Shown here piece after piece: positions 8,252 to 15,815 of a DNA stretch of 64,000 nucleotides. A model generated the notes under the pieces. That model saw only the letters and a list, made by a program, of their open reading frames with translations. It was not told where the DNA came from and made no database searches. The stretch is from contig NZ_SSYB01000002.1 in the NCBI RefSeq assembly GCF_004917075.1, forward strand, positions 1 to 64,000, written 5' to 3'. The position numbers were made by a program, and so were the translations under genes. How positions within the stretch are numbered: the first letter of the stretch is position 1; every line of letters begins with the position of its first letter. The DNA is from Geomonas edaphica. Its GTDB lineage: Bacteria > Desulfobacterota > Desulfuromonadia > Geobacterales > Geobacteraceae.

Positions 8252-8307
8252 GAATTTTAAATAAATAATGTAGGTTCCCTGGCGGGTGGCTTTTTTCACC
8301 CTATAAA

Positions 8308-8331
8308 GGTTCAAGTCCCCTCTCTGCACCA
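8308..8331 (+). other. tRNA 3'-end fragment, likely attachment site of an integrated island
   Basis: The bases ggttcaagtcccctctctgcacca begin with the T-arm consensus GGTTCAAGTCC and end in an encoded ACCA. They resemble the 3' end of leucine-type tRNAs. No 5' half, D-arm or anticodon arm precedes it, and the distance from the T-loop to CCA is one base short of canonical, so this is a remnant rather than a tRNA gene. A terminator follows directly, as it would behind a real tRNA. Base composition changes here from AT-rich island to GC-rich backbone. Together this suggests an attR/attL-type scar. Confidence 0.5.
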
Positions 8332-8341
8332 CAAAGCATTC

Positions 8342-8379
8342 AAAAGGGTTACCTCTTCCGGGGTAACCCTTTTGTTTTG
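8342..8379 (+). terminator. Rho-independent terminator behind the tRNA-like fragment
   Basis: AAAAGGGTTACC (8342-8353) pairs perfectly with GGTAACCCTTTT (8362-8373), with a T-rich tail TTTTGTTTTGT. It probably terminated the original tRNA transcript at this locus. Confidence 0.75.
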
Positions 8380-8471
8380 TCCTCGCTGTTCGTGCGGCCT
8401 GGTTGTAACGGCCACTATGTGCTCTGATACGGGATGGTGTCGCTGATAATGGTGGGCGAACCCCTAAAGGA

Positions 8472-9644
8472 TCATTCCAACGGGCTCATCGGTAATGTGT
8501 AAGTGAAGGTAGTTCCGTCTGAGGCGGAAGTTATGAATTCAACGGAACCTCCGAGGATCTGTTCTCCAAATAATTTCATGGAGTAGGTGCCCATACCTCT
8601 CCCTATATTGCCCTTGGTGCTGAAGTTGCGTTGGAAAATACGCTGTGCGACTTCTTGTGGAATGGTTCCAGAATTCCAAACGTTGAACGATATGGCATTT
8701 TGATGCGGGGTGGTCCACAGTGTTACTTTGTCTTCCTGCGAGATAGCTTCCAGAGCGTTGGTAATCATGTTAACGACGACCCTGGTTAGTAAACTAAAGT
8801 CAGAAGTTATGGTTATAGCATCTGAACAGTAAATAATTTCCAAGCGCTTGCTGGCGGTTAAGGGGTGGTCATTGAAGATTTGCTCTATTTCATGGAGAAA
8901 GTCGTTTAGGCATTCATCTGTGTACAGAGGCTTGTAGGCAGTGTTTATTGCTTTAGTCAGGGAGTCCTGAATGGAGATTTCCTGCGCTATTCTTATTACA
9001 ATACGATGCAGCTCGGTCACTCTATTGCTTTGAGAGGTAAACTCAAGGGACAGTAACTCGCTTTTCCCAAGCAATCCGCAAAGTATGTTGTTAATGTCGT
9101 GGAAAAAAGCTCTATCGAGGCACTCTTTTGACTGCTGCAGGGTTATGTCCTGCATAAACAGCAAGATATAAACCTTTTCGTTAACAAATATCGGACAGCT
9201 GCGGACGTTGAAATATATATCGGCTTGTTTATGATCTCTATCTACTGTTATTGCGCAAGTTCTTTCTTGTGGCTGTAATGTGTCAATGGCTGTCATGATC
9301 GAAATAGCCGCACCGCATGTGGAACAATACTTTGAGGTGCCACATCCGCCGGCGGTATCACAAGAATGGACACAAGCAACATATTCACCGGGACGCAGGC
9401 CTATTGCCAGCTTTGGGTCGTCTATCCCCATCAGCTTCAAGAACTCATCATTTAAAGCAACTACCTGGCGATGTTTGTTCAAGACTGCAAAAAGACCATT
9501 TGCTATTGACATTAGCCCGCTTACCAGTGGACTGTTAACGACTTCCTCAATGTCCCATACAAGTTCATCGGCACTTTGCCTAAACGCCGGTGCATAGTGG
9601 GTAAGAGGATCTTTCCGTTTTTTGGAGGAAGTATCATCAGGCAT
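8472..9644 (-). CDS. PAS-domain sensor histidine kinase with Cys-rich PAS insert
   Basis: The 390-residue soluble kinase has a PAS domain at about residues 40-175, a dimerisation/phosphoacceptor region with AFFHDINNILCGL (His near 181) and a HATPase domain (N-box MITNALEA, G-box GRGMGTYSMKLFG). The PAS domain contains five cysteines spaced C-x4-C-x4/5-C-x5-C-x2-C around residues 91-111, a pattern that could bind a metal or respond to redox change. There is no membrane segment, so it is cytoplasmic. The H-box is of the divergent HDINN type seen in many Geobacter kinases. No response regulator is directly adjacent in an operon; the MshEN-receiver protein upstream on the same strand is a possible partner. 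Confidence 0.85.
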   Translation of the reverse strand: MPDDTSSKKRKDPLTHYAPAFRQSADELVWDIEEVVNSPLVSGLMSIANGLFAVLNKHRQVVALNDEFLKLMGIDDPKLAIGLRPGEYVACVHSCDTAGGCGTSKYCSTCGAAISIMTAIDTLQPQERTCAITVDRDHKQADIYFNVRSCPIFVNEKVYILLFMQDITLQQSKECLDRAFFHDINNILCGLLGKSELLSLEFTSQSNRVTELHRIVIRIAQEISIQDSLTKAINTAYKPLYTDECLNDFLHEIEQIFNDHPLTASKRLEIIYCSDAITITSDFSLLTRVVVNMITNALEAISQEDKVTLWTTPHQNAISFNVWNSGTIPQEVAQRIFQRNFSTKGNIGRGMGTYSMKLFGEQILGGSVEFITSASDGTTFTYTLPMSPLE

Positions 9645-9809
9645 TTCGCCCCCTGTAGTTACCTAATGTCCTATGTCAACTAATAAGCTATTTATGATCG
9701 TGTGGGGCGATTATAGCTTGTGTTCTTTTTGAAGCAAGAAATCTAATGTCCTTCCTACTTAATGCTGTTCCTTTTGACAGTGAATCATCTCGCACTGGCC
9801 AGGATGCCG

Positions 9810-10667
9810 TCAATATTCGTTCGCCATGGCGAGGGCGCGCTCGACTTTCACGGCAAGGGTGGCTTCGCGCAGGGGCTTAGGGATGAAATCGAAAAAGCCG
9901 CGCTTGAGCGCGGTAGCCTCCTCATCCACCGTGGCGGTGGAGGTGATCAGTATCACGGGTACTTTCTCCGTTTCGGGGAAGGTGCGCAGACTCTCCAGGA
10001 CGGCGTAGCCGTTCAGCTTGGGCATCTCCTTATCGGTGATGACCAGGTCGAAACGGTTCGACATGATTTCACGGAAGGCCTCCATGCCGTCACCGGCGCA
10101 TACGGCGTGATAACCCTTGCGCCTAAGCGATGCGGAGATGAAGCTGCTCACCGCCTTGTCGTCATCGACGATGAGCACGCATTTCTTGTCGTTGGCCGCG
10201 GCCGGGGCCGATTTCAGGTAGTGCAGCTTGATGGCGGTCATGATCTCGCGCCGCGTGGAGACGTACGGCATTACCGTCACGCCGTGTTCCTTCTCGATGC
10301 TCTGCAAAACATCGCGCAGGGTGGGGTCGCTGGTTGCAATGGCCATCCTGTTACCCTGCAGCTTCAGCGGGAAGACGAGGTTCGCCATGGCCACCTTGGG
10401 CGGAACCATCCTGAGCAGTTCGTCGGAAAACCTGTGGCGGTGAAAGTCGCCTAGGAACTTCAGGTTGTGCTGCCGCGCAAGGGCCTCGGCAAGTTCGTCC
10501 GGCGTCACCAGTTCCAGTTCTTCGAGTACCGTCCCGAATCGTTTTCCCTTCTTGCGGGCGTACCCAACGAGCCGTTCCACCGTCAGGGCGGACAATATCC
10601 CCTGCTCCACGAAGATCTCGCCCAGCTTCTTCCTGGAGTTCCCTGCTGCCTGATTTGATGGGTTCAT
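9810..10667 (-). CDS. MshEN-domain response regulator under cGAMP riboswitch control
   Basis: The 285-residue protein begins with a MshEN/T2SSE_N-type domain (about 5-140: KKLGEIFVEQGILS ... LAEALARQHNLKFL), a module that in MshE and PilB homologues binds c-di-GMP. It ends with a receiver domain (about 160-283) with VLIVDDD, phospho-acceptor Asp in LVITDKEMP and a KP near the end. There is no output domain, so it probably works by protein contact, for example with type IV pilus or secretion ATPases. I chose the ATG at 10667 because GGGAGG lies seven bases upstream on this strand; an upstream ATG (10706) falls in the riboswitch terminator. The leader carries a GEMM-Ib aptamer, linking expression to cyclic GMP-AMP. 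Confidence 0.88.
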   Translation of the reverse strand: MNPSNQAAGNSRKKLGEIFVEQGILSALTVERLVGYARKKGKRFGTVLEELELVTPDELAEALARQHNLKFLGDFHRHRFSDELLRMVPPKVAMANLVFPLKLQGNRMAIATSDPTLRDVLQSIEKEHGVTVMPYVSTRREIMTAIKLHYLKSAPAAANDKKCVLIVDDDKAVSSFISASLRRKGYHAVCAGDGMEAFREIMSNRFDLVITDKEMPKLNGYAVLESLRTFPETEKVPVILITSTATVDEEATALKRGFFDFIPKPLREATLAVKVERALAMANEY

Positions 10668-10706
10668 CGGGGCCTCCCTGGTAGCTCCGGCTTCTTTTCT
10701 GGACAC

Positions 10707-10754
10707 AAAAAAGCCGGGGCTGAATATCGCATTGGATATTTCGGCAACCCGGCT
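10707..10754 (-). terminator. Expression-platform terminator of the riboswitch
   Basis: On the minus strand AGCCGGG (10748-10754) can pair with CCCCGGCT followed by a six-T run (10707-10720). The 5' half is also part of the aptamer, so ligand binding and termination are mutually exclusive. This is the arrangement expected of a transcriptional ON switch. Confidence 0.7.
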
Positions 10755-10813
10755 GTCTCGTGGAGACCCTTTAGGCTTTCCGCCCCACTCTCGCGAATGG
10801 TTTAGTATTATCG
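10735..10813 (-). promoter_or_regulatory. 3',3'-cGAMP riboswitch (GEMM-Ib class)
   Basis: Read on the minus strand, the leader contains AATACTAAACCATTCGCGAG, then GTGGGGCGGAAAGCCT, a GGGTCTCC..GAGAC second stem, and AGCCGGGTTGCCGAAATATC. From memory this matches the Geobacter GEMM-Ib aptamer almost base for base, including the AATACTAAACC segment and the tetraloop/receptor stem. The class binds 3',3'-cGAMP with some c-di-GMP cross-reactivity; which ligand dominates here is inferred from the resemblance. It sits 68 bases upstream of the MshEN-receiver start codon and overlaps a terminator. Confidence 0.9.
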
Positions 10814-11003
10814 TTTATCGCTGAAATTATTTTCATTGTGCTTACACTCATAGACCTTCCATTGTCAAGATGAAACAATCTGCGGGAATTACTGAGCTCT
10901 CCCGGACTTGGTGCAGGTTCTTGCCGAAGTATTTCAAACGCCGCCAGAAGGACTCCTCGCCGGCGGAGTCGGTCCGGCAACCTGCTTGCCTTTCTGCGTC
11001 GCG

Positions 11004-12623
11004 CTAGCGGGCGCCCTCCTTGACTCGGCTGTGTACCTTTTTCTCCGCGATGAGCATGAAGATCACGAAAAAACCGAAGAGGTACAGGGAGTAGTAATAC
11101 TTGAACTGGGAGGCGGGGGCGGCAAGAAAGACGAGCGGGACGCGGGAGAGGACGACCAGGCTCGCCGATGCCGTTGCCGGAAACCACGGGAAGAGCAAAA
11201 GGACCAGCGCGCTAAGCGCAAGCTCGGGAAGAAAATTCCAGTGCAGGAACTTCCCTTCCAGGCGCTTCCCTTTGTACACCGAGGTGGAGGCGATCGTCTC
11301 TGACTGGAGCTCGTAAAGGGAGGGGAAGAGGGCGCGGTGCAGCGGTTCGTTGTAGACTACGTCGTAGTGCGCCGGGTGCTTTTTTTCCCGGGACATGTCG
11401 GAGTAGGTGAAGCCTGCCTGAGTCATCCCCGTGCTGGCCGCAAAGCAAAGCCAGCGGTTTTTCAAAAACATCCCCAGGTTCTCTCTCACCATCCGTGCGT
11501 ATAAGCTTTTAACCCTCGAAAAAGCGATGTCGCTGATGCCTTGTCTCCAGTGACCTTCCCAGAATGCGGGTATCTCGTACGGGATGGACACCTCCTTCAC
11601 CTTGTCGACCTGCACCAGCATACCCAGTATTTTGCGATCCTTTTCTGGGGTGGCGGTGACGTAGTTGTTTTGCAGCAGGTAGCCCAGCGGGTTCATCATG
11701 AGCGAAACCGAGTAGGCAGTTTCCTCCCCCGTTGGAGCCTGCAGTAGTACGCGAAGAAACGACTTGGCCGGGCTCGAAAGAAGCAGTACAGAGACGAAGA
11801 GGGCAACAGCGGTCGCGGTGGTTACCCTCTTATTCATCCTCAAAAGCAGCGGGACCGCCAACACGAGCGCGATACCGTCTCCACGGTAAATAGAAATAAA
11901 AAGAAGCGCCGCCGCCACGAAAGAGAGCTCCTTCAAGGAGAGCTCCTCCCTTTTTTTCTCCGACACGTCAAAGAACATCCAGAGAGCTAAAAACAGCAGC
12001 ACAACAGAGAAGATGGTGTCCCTGGTGGCGAGCAGGGTAAGGGCGGTCGTAGGGACGCTCGCCACGAGCAGCACGACTAAAAGGGTCTGCAAAAGCCTGG
12101 AAAGCCCCATGCCGCGCAGTTTCGCCATAGCATAGGCGAAGACGCTTGAGGTGAGGATGATCTGGAAGATGGGGACGACGACGGCGTTGGGCAGCAGTTG
12201 GTACAGGGCGAGGTAGATCAGTGGGTGCAGGCGGGAGAACCATCCGTCGAACTGAAGGGAATACATCGTCCAGAGTGTGGCGTATGAGTCGGTCATGAAG
12301 TATCCCGGCCAAAGACCAATCAGCCAGAAACCGAACCAGCAGATGAAAAACGCGAAGAACAGCAGGAAGGTCCTGGTCTCGCTGTCTAGCCCATGGGTTC
12401 TTGCCTGCTGCATGCGATCTGTTAAACGCACCGCAAGGAAATAGGTGCAAAAAAACACTATCGCCTTGGCCGCTAGGAGTTTCAGTACTACGGCGAGGTT
12501 GATCTCGGAATAGGGGATGCTGTTCCAGAAGGTTAATAGCAGTACGAGAAAGGCGCATATCGCCGGACCGCGCCGGACCATCCTGAGTGGTCCGCTTGCG
12601 ATCTGGTTGTGGACCTGCTCCAT
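11004..12623 (-). CDS. Polytopic membrane protein of a glycan/glycolipid operon (DUF6020-like)
   Basis: The 539-residue protein has about ten to twelve hydrophobic segments spread over its length and acidic/aromatic loops such as GLWPGYFMTDSYATLW after the third. The layout resembles GT-C type membrane glycosyltransferases and the DUF6020 family, which act on lipid-linked sugars. I see no definite catalytic motif, so the enzymatic role is inference. The ATG at 12623 has AGGAGA upstream on this strand. It is the last gene of the five-gene operon starting at 16619, with a 39-base gap to the nucleotidyltransferase gene. Confidence 0.7.
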   Translation of the reverse strand: MEQVHNQIASGPLRMVRRGPAICAFLVLLLTFWNSIPYSEINLAVVLKLLAAKAIVFFCTYFLAVRLTDRMQQARTHGLDSETRTFLLFFAFFICWFGFWLIGLWPGYFMTDSYATLWTMYSLQFDGWFSRLHPLIYLALYQLLPNAVVVPIFQIILTSSVFAYAMAKLRGMGLSRLLQTLLVVLLVASVPTTALTLLATRDTIFSVVLLFLALWMFFDVSEKKREELSLKELSFVAAALLFISIYRGDGIALVLAVPLLLRMNKRVTTATAVALFVSVLLLSSPAKSFLRVLLQAPTGEETAYSVSLMMNPLGYLLQNNYVTATPEKDRKILGMLVQVDKVKEVSIPYEIPAFWEGHWRQGISDIAFSRVKSLYARMVRENLGMFLKNRWLCFAASTGMTQAGFTYSDMSREKKHPAHYDVVYNEPLHRALFPSLYELQSETIASTSVYKGKRLEGKFLHWNFLPELALSALVLLLFPWFPATASASLVVLSRVPLVFLAAPASQFKYYYSLYLFGFFVIFMLIAEKKVHSRVKEGAR

Positions 12624-12662
12624 GTGGTCTCCTGAGCGCCGGGGCGTGCCTAGCGGGACGTG

Positions 12663-13397
12663 TTATCGGCCGGCGAGAAAGCGTTTCACCTCGTCCGGGG
12701 TGCCGAGGGGGGTAACCGAGGTGAAGGGAATCTCGGAGATGGTAACCTCCCTCCCTTCGGAAATGAGCTGGTTGTATAGCGGGGCTACGTAGCGCTCGCC
12801 GCGCTCCTCGCGGCCGGATACGGCGTAGTAGGCGTCGTAGGCGCGGGCGTATAGGTCGCCGGAGGAAAACCAGTAGAAGCCGATGGTCGCCATCTCGGAG
12901 ATGCGTTTTTTCTCGCGGACCTCGACGGCGCGCCCGTCCGCCGCGCACTTCACGAAGCTCCACCCCTCGCCGGGCGCCTGGAAGCATGGGATCCAGCCGT
13001 CCCCCGAAGCCTGGTGTGGCAAAAGCCTTCCCGGCTCGACGCCGGTGTCGATATTGAAGATAGCCATGGGCGCCGAGCCGTCGATCTCGCCGCAGGCGAT
13101 GCGCGCCGTCGTCGCCTGCCCGTCGGTCGGAGCGTCTAGCTCGATCACCTTCATGCTGCGAATGCCGTGGTTGCCTGCCTTCTCTTCGATGAAATCCCTT
13201 GCCCCGTCCCCAGCGCGTACCACGAAGACGAACGGGGAACCGGCATCGATGAACGCCTCGAGTCCCTTCATGGACCAATCGAAAAGGGTGAGGTCCCGCG
13301 CCTCGATCATGTATTTCGGCATGGCGTACCCCGCATCGCGAAAGCGCATGCCGAAGCCGGCCATGGTTATGATGATGGTCGTCTGTCTGGCCGTCAC
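12663..13397 (-). CDS. Sugar-phosphate nucleotidyltransferase-like protein
   Basis: The 244-residue product has an N-terminal nucleotide-binding signature, IIITMAGFGMRFRDAGYAMPK, close to the G-x-G-x-R...PK motif of sugar nucleotidyltransferases. A metal-binding type FNIDTG occurs near residue 116, and the C-terminus is GTPDEVKRFL, as in capsule-type NTP transferases. It would make an activated sugar or polyol for the operon's glycan. The start is a GTG whose last bases overlap the stop of the upstream kinase gene (GTGA), indicating translational coupling. The exact sugar substrate cannot be read from the sequence. Confidence 0.8.
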   Translation of the reverse strand: MTARQTTIIITMAGFGMRFRDAGYAMPKYMIEARDLTLFDWSMKGLEAFIDAGSPFVFVVRAGDGARDFIEEKAGNHGIRSMKVIELDAPTDGQATTARIACGEIDGSAPMAIFNIDTGVEPGRLLPHQASGDGWIPCFQAPGEGWSFVKCAADGRAVEVREKKRISEMATIGFYWFSSGDLYARAYDAYYAVSGREERGERYVAPLYNQLISEGREVTISEIPFTSVTPLGTPDEVKRFLAGR

Positions 13398-14824
13398 TGG
13401 TTCGCAACCTCCTTAAGTATGTGCGCCGCGATCAGCGCGAAGGCAAGGATGTTGCGCGGCGAGTCGATGTGCAGCGGGAGCATGCTAAGGAACAGGGACG
13501 CCTCGTAAAGGCGCAGCTGCTTCACGTCAATTCCCCTTTGCTCCAGGTGGGGAAGAAAGACGGCCGCGTAGGCGGCGAAGTCCGCGTCCGGCGTCTGCAA
13601 CTGCAGCTGCAAATCGCTCCCCACCACGATCTCGCTCAGCCCGTTGATCACAAAGTCATATCCGCCAAGGACCGAGTGCGAAAGCTTCGCGTAGTCGTAG
13701 AACGGATCGGTGTAGAGGTCGTCCTCGCCAGTAGCCCCCAGGGGATCGATCAGCTTCAAGAGCCGGATCCTCTTATCGTAGAGGATGTTCGAAAAGCAGA
13801 GGTCGCCATGCCCGATCGCTTCGAAATCGGGAAGCCGGTTGCGGTAGGGGCTCACCTGGTCGAGGTAGTTTTCTAAAAGCTCGGCAAGCGAGGCGAAGGG
13901 GGTGCCGTTACGCAGCATGTCGTCCAGGTAGCTCTTGAGTGGTAGCGGCTTGAGCGCCTCCTGGCGTTGCCGCACCTTGTCGAGGTAAAGCCTGTCGAAG
14001 TTAGTGCGGGCTTTCTCCCGGGAGCAGGAGCGCCGAGCCCTCTGGTCGAGGAAGCGCTGGACGTCTTCCATGAATCGGGCGAATTCTTCGAGGCCTAGGC
14101 CGCCGTTGATCCACTGCTGTCCCATGTCCAGCATCAAGAGCCGTTCCATGGTGTAGCTCGCACCCGCCCCCTCTAACTTCAGGTCGTAGGGCATTACGAA
14201 AAAGCGGCGCATAGCTTCGGGCAAGAGCCGGTAGAAATCGTGCTCGGCCTGGATCTTTGCAGTGTTCACCGAGCGTTTCACCACGTTTTGCAGGGTGAGC
14301 GTTACGTTGTTGAAGTGCCTGCTGTTGAAGGAGCCGCTTAGAAAATCCAACAGCCCCACCTGGTCGCTCACATCTATAAAGGCGCCGTCCACCGGGATCC
14401 GCACCGAGGCCGCGTCGGCCGCTTCGACGGAGAGGAAGGCACCGGAGTTTTCCCGGAAGCTGTCAAGGGCAGCTCCCTGTAGCGGGACGGCGCAGCCGTT
14501 CACGGTGGCCTGGCAGGTGTCGGTGCAGATCGCCATCCTCTCCAGGAGATCCACAGCGACCGAGTCCACCGCGGGGACCAGGGATGCCGCGATTCGGATG
14601 ACGCGGGAGCAGCGCAGGCGTACGAGCTCGGCCTCCACCGTCCCCGGAGCTGTGTCGGCACCGACGCGGATGGCCTGCCAACCGAGCTGACGCGTGAACG
14701 AGCAGGCGCGCTCGAAGAGGCACTGGCGGCGAAAGACGATGTCGCCGAATCTTTCCGCGCCGATGAGGCTGGAGAGTTCCGGAGAAACGGTGCGGCTGTC
14801 GTCGTAGAGAAGTACGGTGGTCAT
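13394..14824 (-). CDS. Aminoglycoside-phosphotransferase-fold kinase, capsule/glycan type
   Basis: The C-terminal 300 residues of this 476-residue protein have an APH/choline-kinase fold with the catalytic loop IGHGDLCFSNILYD and the metal site LIDPLGA. About 150 N-terminal residues are distinct and include repeated short strand patterns. Such kinases occur next to nucleotidyltransferases in capsule loci, where they phosphorylate a sugar or polyol that the neighbour then activates. Its start overlaps the flippase-like gene by four bases (ATGA), and its stop overlaps the nucleotidyltransferase gene, so the trio is tightly coupled. Substrate unknown. Confidence 0.78.
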   Translation of the reverse strand: MTTVLLYDDSRTVSPELSSLIGAERFGDIVFRRQCLFERACSFTRQLGWQAIRVGADTAPGTVEAELVRLRCSRVIRIAASLVPAVDSVAVDLLERMAICTDTCQATVNGCAVPLQGAALDSFRENSGAFLSVEAADAASVRIPVDGAFIDVSDQVGLLDFLSGSFNSRHFNNVTLTLQNVVKRSVNTAKIQAEHDFYRLLPEAMRRFFVMPYDLKLEGAGASYTMERLLMLDMGQQWINGGLGLEEFARFMEDVQRFLDQRARRSCSREKARTNFDRLYLDKVRQRQEALKPLPLKSYLDDMLRNGTPFASLAELLENYLDQVSPYRNRLPDFEAIGHGDLCFSNILYDKRIRLLKLIDPLGATGEDDLYTDPFYDYAKLSHSVLGGYDFVINGLSEIVVGSDLQLQLQTPDADFAAYAAVFLPHLEQRGIDVKQLRLYEASLFLSMLPLHIDSPRNILAFALIAAHILKEVANQ

Positions 14825-15813
14825 CGGGTCCGTCCTTTAACGGCCGTTTTCGCGGCTAGGAACACGGGCGTGTAGTGGTACCGCGCCGTAGCTGCCCTAC
14901 CGTTGGAAGGGCGCAGACGGCGCGCGGCATAGCTGCGCACTCCCAACGCTGCCATGACGGCGAGGGTGAAGAGGCAGATGGAGCGGTACAGGGCGAGCTG
15001 CAGAAGGTGGTTGCCGGGTCTTGCGATGATGGCGCTTCCAAGGATGTCGATCGCCTGCTGCGGCGCGGTATAACCTGCGGCGGGGAAGGCCAAGAGAAGC
15101 AGGAAGAGCATGGCGAGCTCTAAGCCCCATACCGCGAAGGTGACGATGCAGAGAAGGGAGAAGGTCTGCGCGTCCAGGGTCGGAATGCGGGATAGCACAG
15201 CGCGCACCTGTTGCATCCCGCGCAGCACCCGAATGGATCGCTTACTCCGGGACTGGAGCAGCGCGCGCACAAACGCCGCTACCGCCCCGGGGAGTAGCAT
15301 CCCCAAAAGGATCGAGCAGAGAAGGAAAGCACCAAGGGATGCGAAAACGAGGTCGGCTGACGGCCCCGCCGGCCTTAAGGTGACGAGGACGGCGAGCATG
15401 ACGAGGATCACCGTCACGTCGAAGAGGCGGTCGAGCCAGACGGCGAAGACGCCCCTGGTGTCGTTATCAAGCATGCGGGAAAACTCGGTGGCCCTCAGCA
15501 GATCGCCGAGCTTAAAGGGGGTCGCGAAGGTGACGAGGGCGATCGAGACGTGGCAGCCGAAGGTGGAGGAGAAACTGAGCCGGTCTGTGCCGATGATGAG
15601 CCAAAGGCGGATCGCCCTCAGGGTGTGGGCGAGGGCGTAAGCGACCATTGCGGCGAGGCATGCCACGACGGCCGACGCGGACCAGCCGGCACCCACCTGG
15701 ATGGCCTTCAGGTTTTGCGACGAATGGGAAAGGAGAAATACGGTGGAGACGGCGGCGACGCAAAGCCCGAAGAGGTCGAGCGCGAGCGGCGCGTTCGAGC
15801 GGGAAGCGGCCAC
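14821..15813 (-). CDS. Flippase-like membrane protein (LPG synthase TM-region/UPF0104 family)
   Basis: The 330-residue protein has about eight membrane segments and the family patterns HTLRAIRLWLIIG and FATPFKLGDLLRA, which match the lysylphosphatidylglycerol synthase TM region family (AglD/MprF N-domain like). Members are thought to flip or transfer lipid-linked sugars. The start codon is GTG, two bases after the upstream glycosyltransferase stop. There is no C-terminal synthase domain, so amino-acylation of lipid is unlikely. Within this operon it probably handles the lipid-linked product of the GT2 enzyme. Confidence 0.8.
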   Translation of the reverse strand: MAASRSNAPLALDLFGLCVAAVSTVFLLSHSSQNLKAIQVGAGWSASAVVACLAAMVAYALAHTLRAIRLWLIIGTDRLSFSSTFGCHVSIALVTFATPFKLGDLLRATEFSRMLDNDTRGVFAVWLDRLFDVTVILVMLAVLVTLRPAGPSADLVFASLGAFLLCSILLGMLLPGAVAAFVRALLQSRSKRSIRVLRGMQQVRAVLSRIPTLDAQTFSLLCIVTFAVWGLELAMLFLLLLAFPAAGYTAPQQAIDILGSAIIARPGNHLLQLALYRSICLFTLAVMAALGVRSYAARRLRPSNGRAATARYHYTPVFLAAKTAVKGRTR

Positions 15814-15815
15814 GG

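Larger units (their letters stand above)
7920..8307 (+). other. Non-coding stretch behind the RT gene, hairpin-rich; possible ncRNA
   Basis: There are about 390 bases without a credible ORF between the RT stop and the tRNA-like fragment. They contain a perfect 11-bp stem hairpin (8123-8150) and an 8-bp stem hairpin (8220-8251). Defence RTs (retrons, DRT2) often use a linked non-coding RNA as template or primer, so this interval could be one. It could equally be just terminators and island-end sequence. No msr/msd-type branching G context or long complementary a1/a2 arms were recognised by eye. Confidence 0.4.

Noticed and set aside
6375-8307. RT considered as retron, DGR or group II intron RT
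   Set aside because: There is no retron NAxxH/VTG signature, no Avd or template/variable repeat pair, and no maturase/endonuclease domain or intron RNA ends; the C-terminal helical domain favours Abi/UG types.
8240-8331. Complete tRNA gene ending at 8331
   Set aside because: No acceptor 5' strand, D-arm or anticodon arm can be found upstream, and the T-stem does not pair fully, so only a fragment is called.
9762-10454. 230-residue plus-strand frame opposite the MshEN-receiver gene
   Set aside because: It is antisense to a protein with clear domains; no ribosome-binding site and no recognisable motif.
11968-13407. 479-residue minus-strand frame across two genes of the glycan operon
   Set aside because: It is an Arg/Pro/His-rich frame typical of GC-rich shadows, overlapping the better supported nucleotidyltransferase and membrane protein genes.
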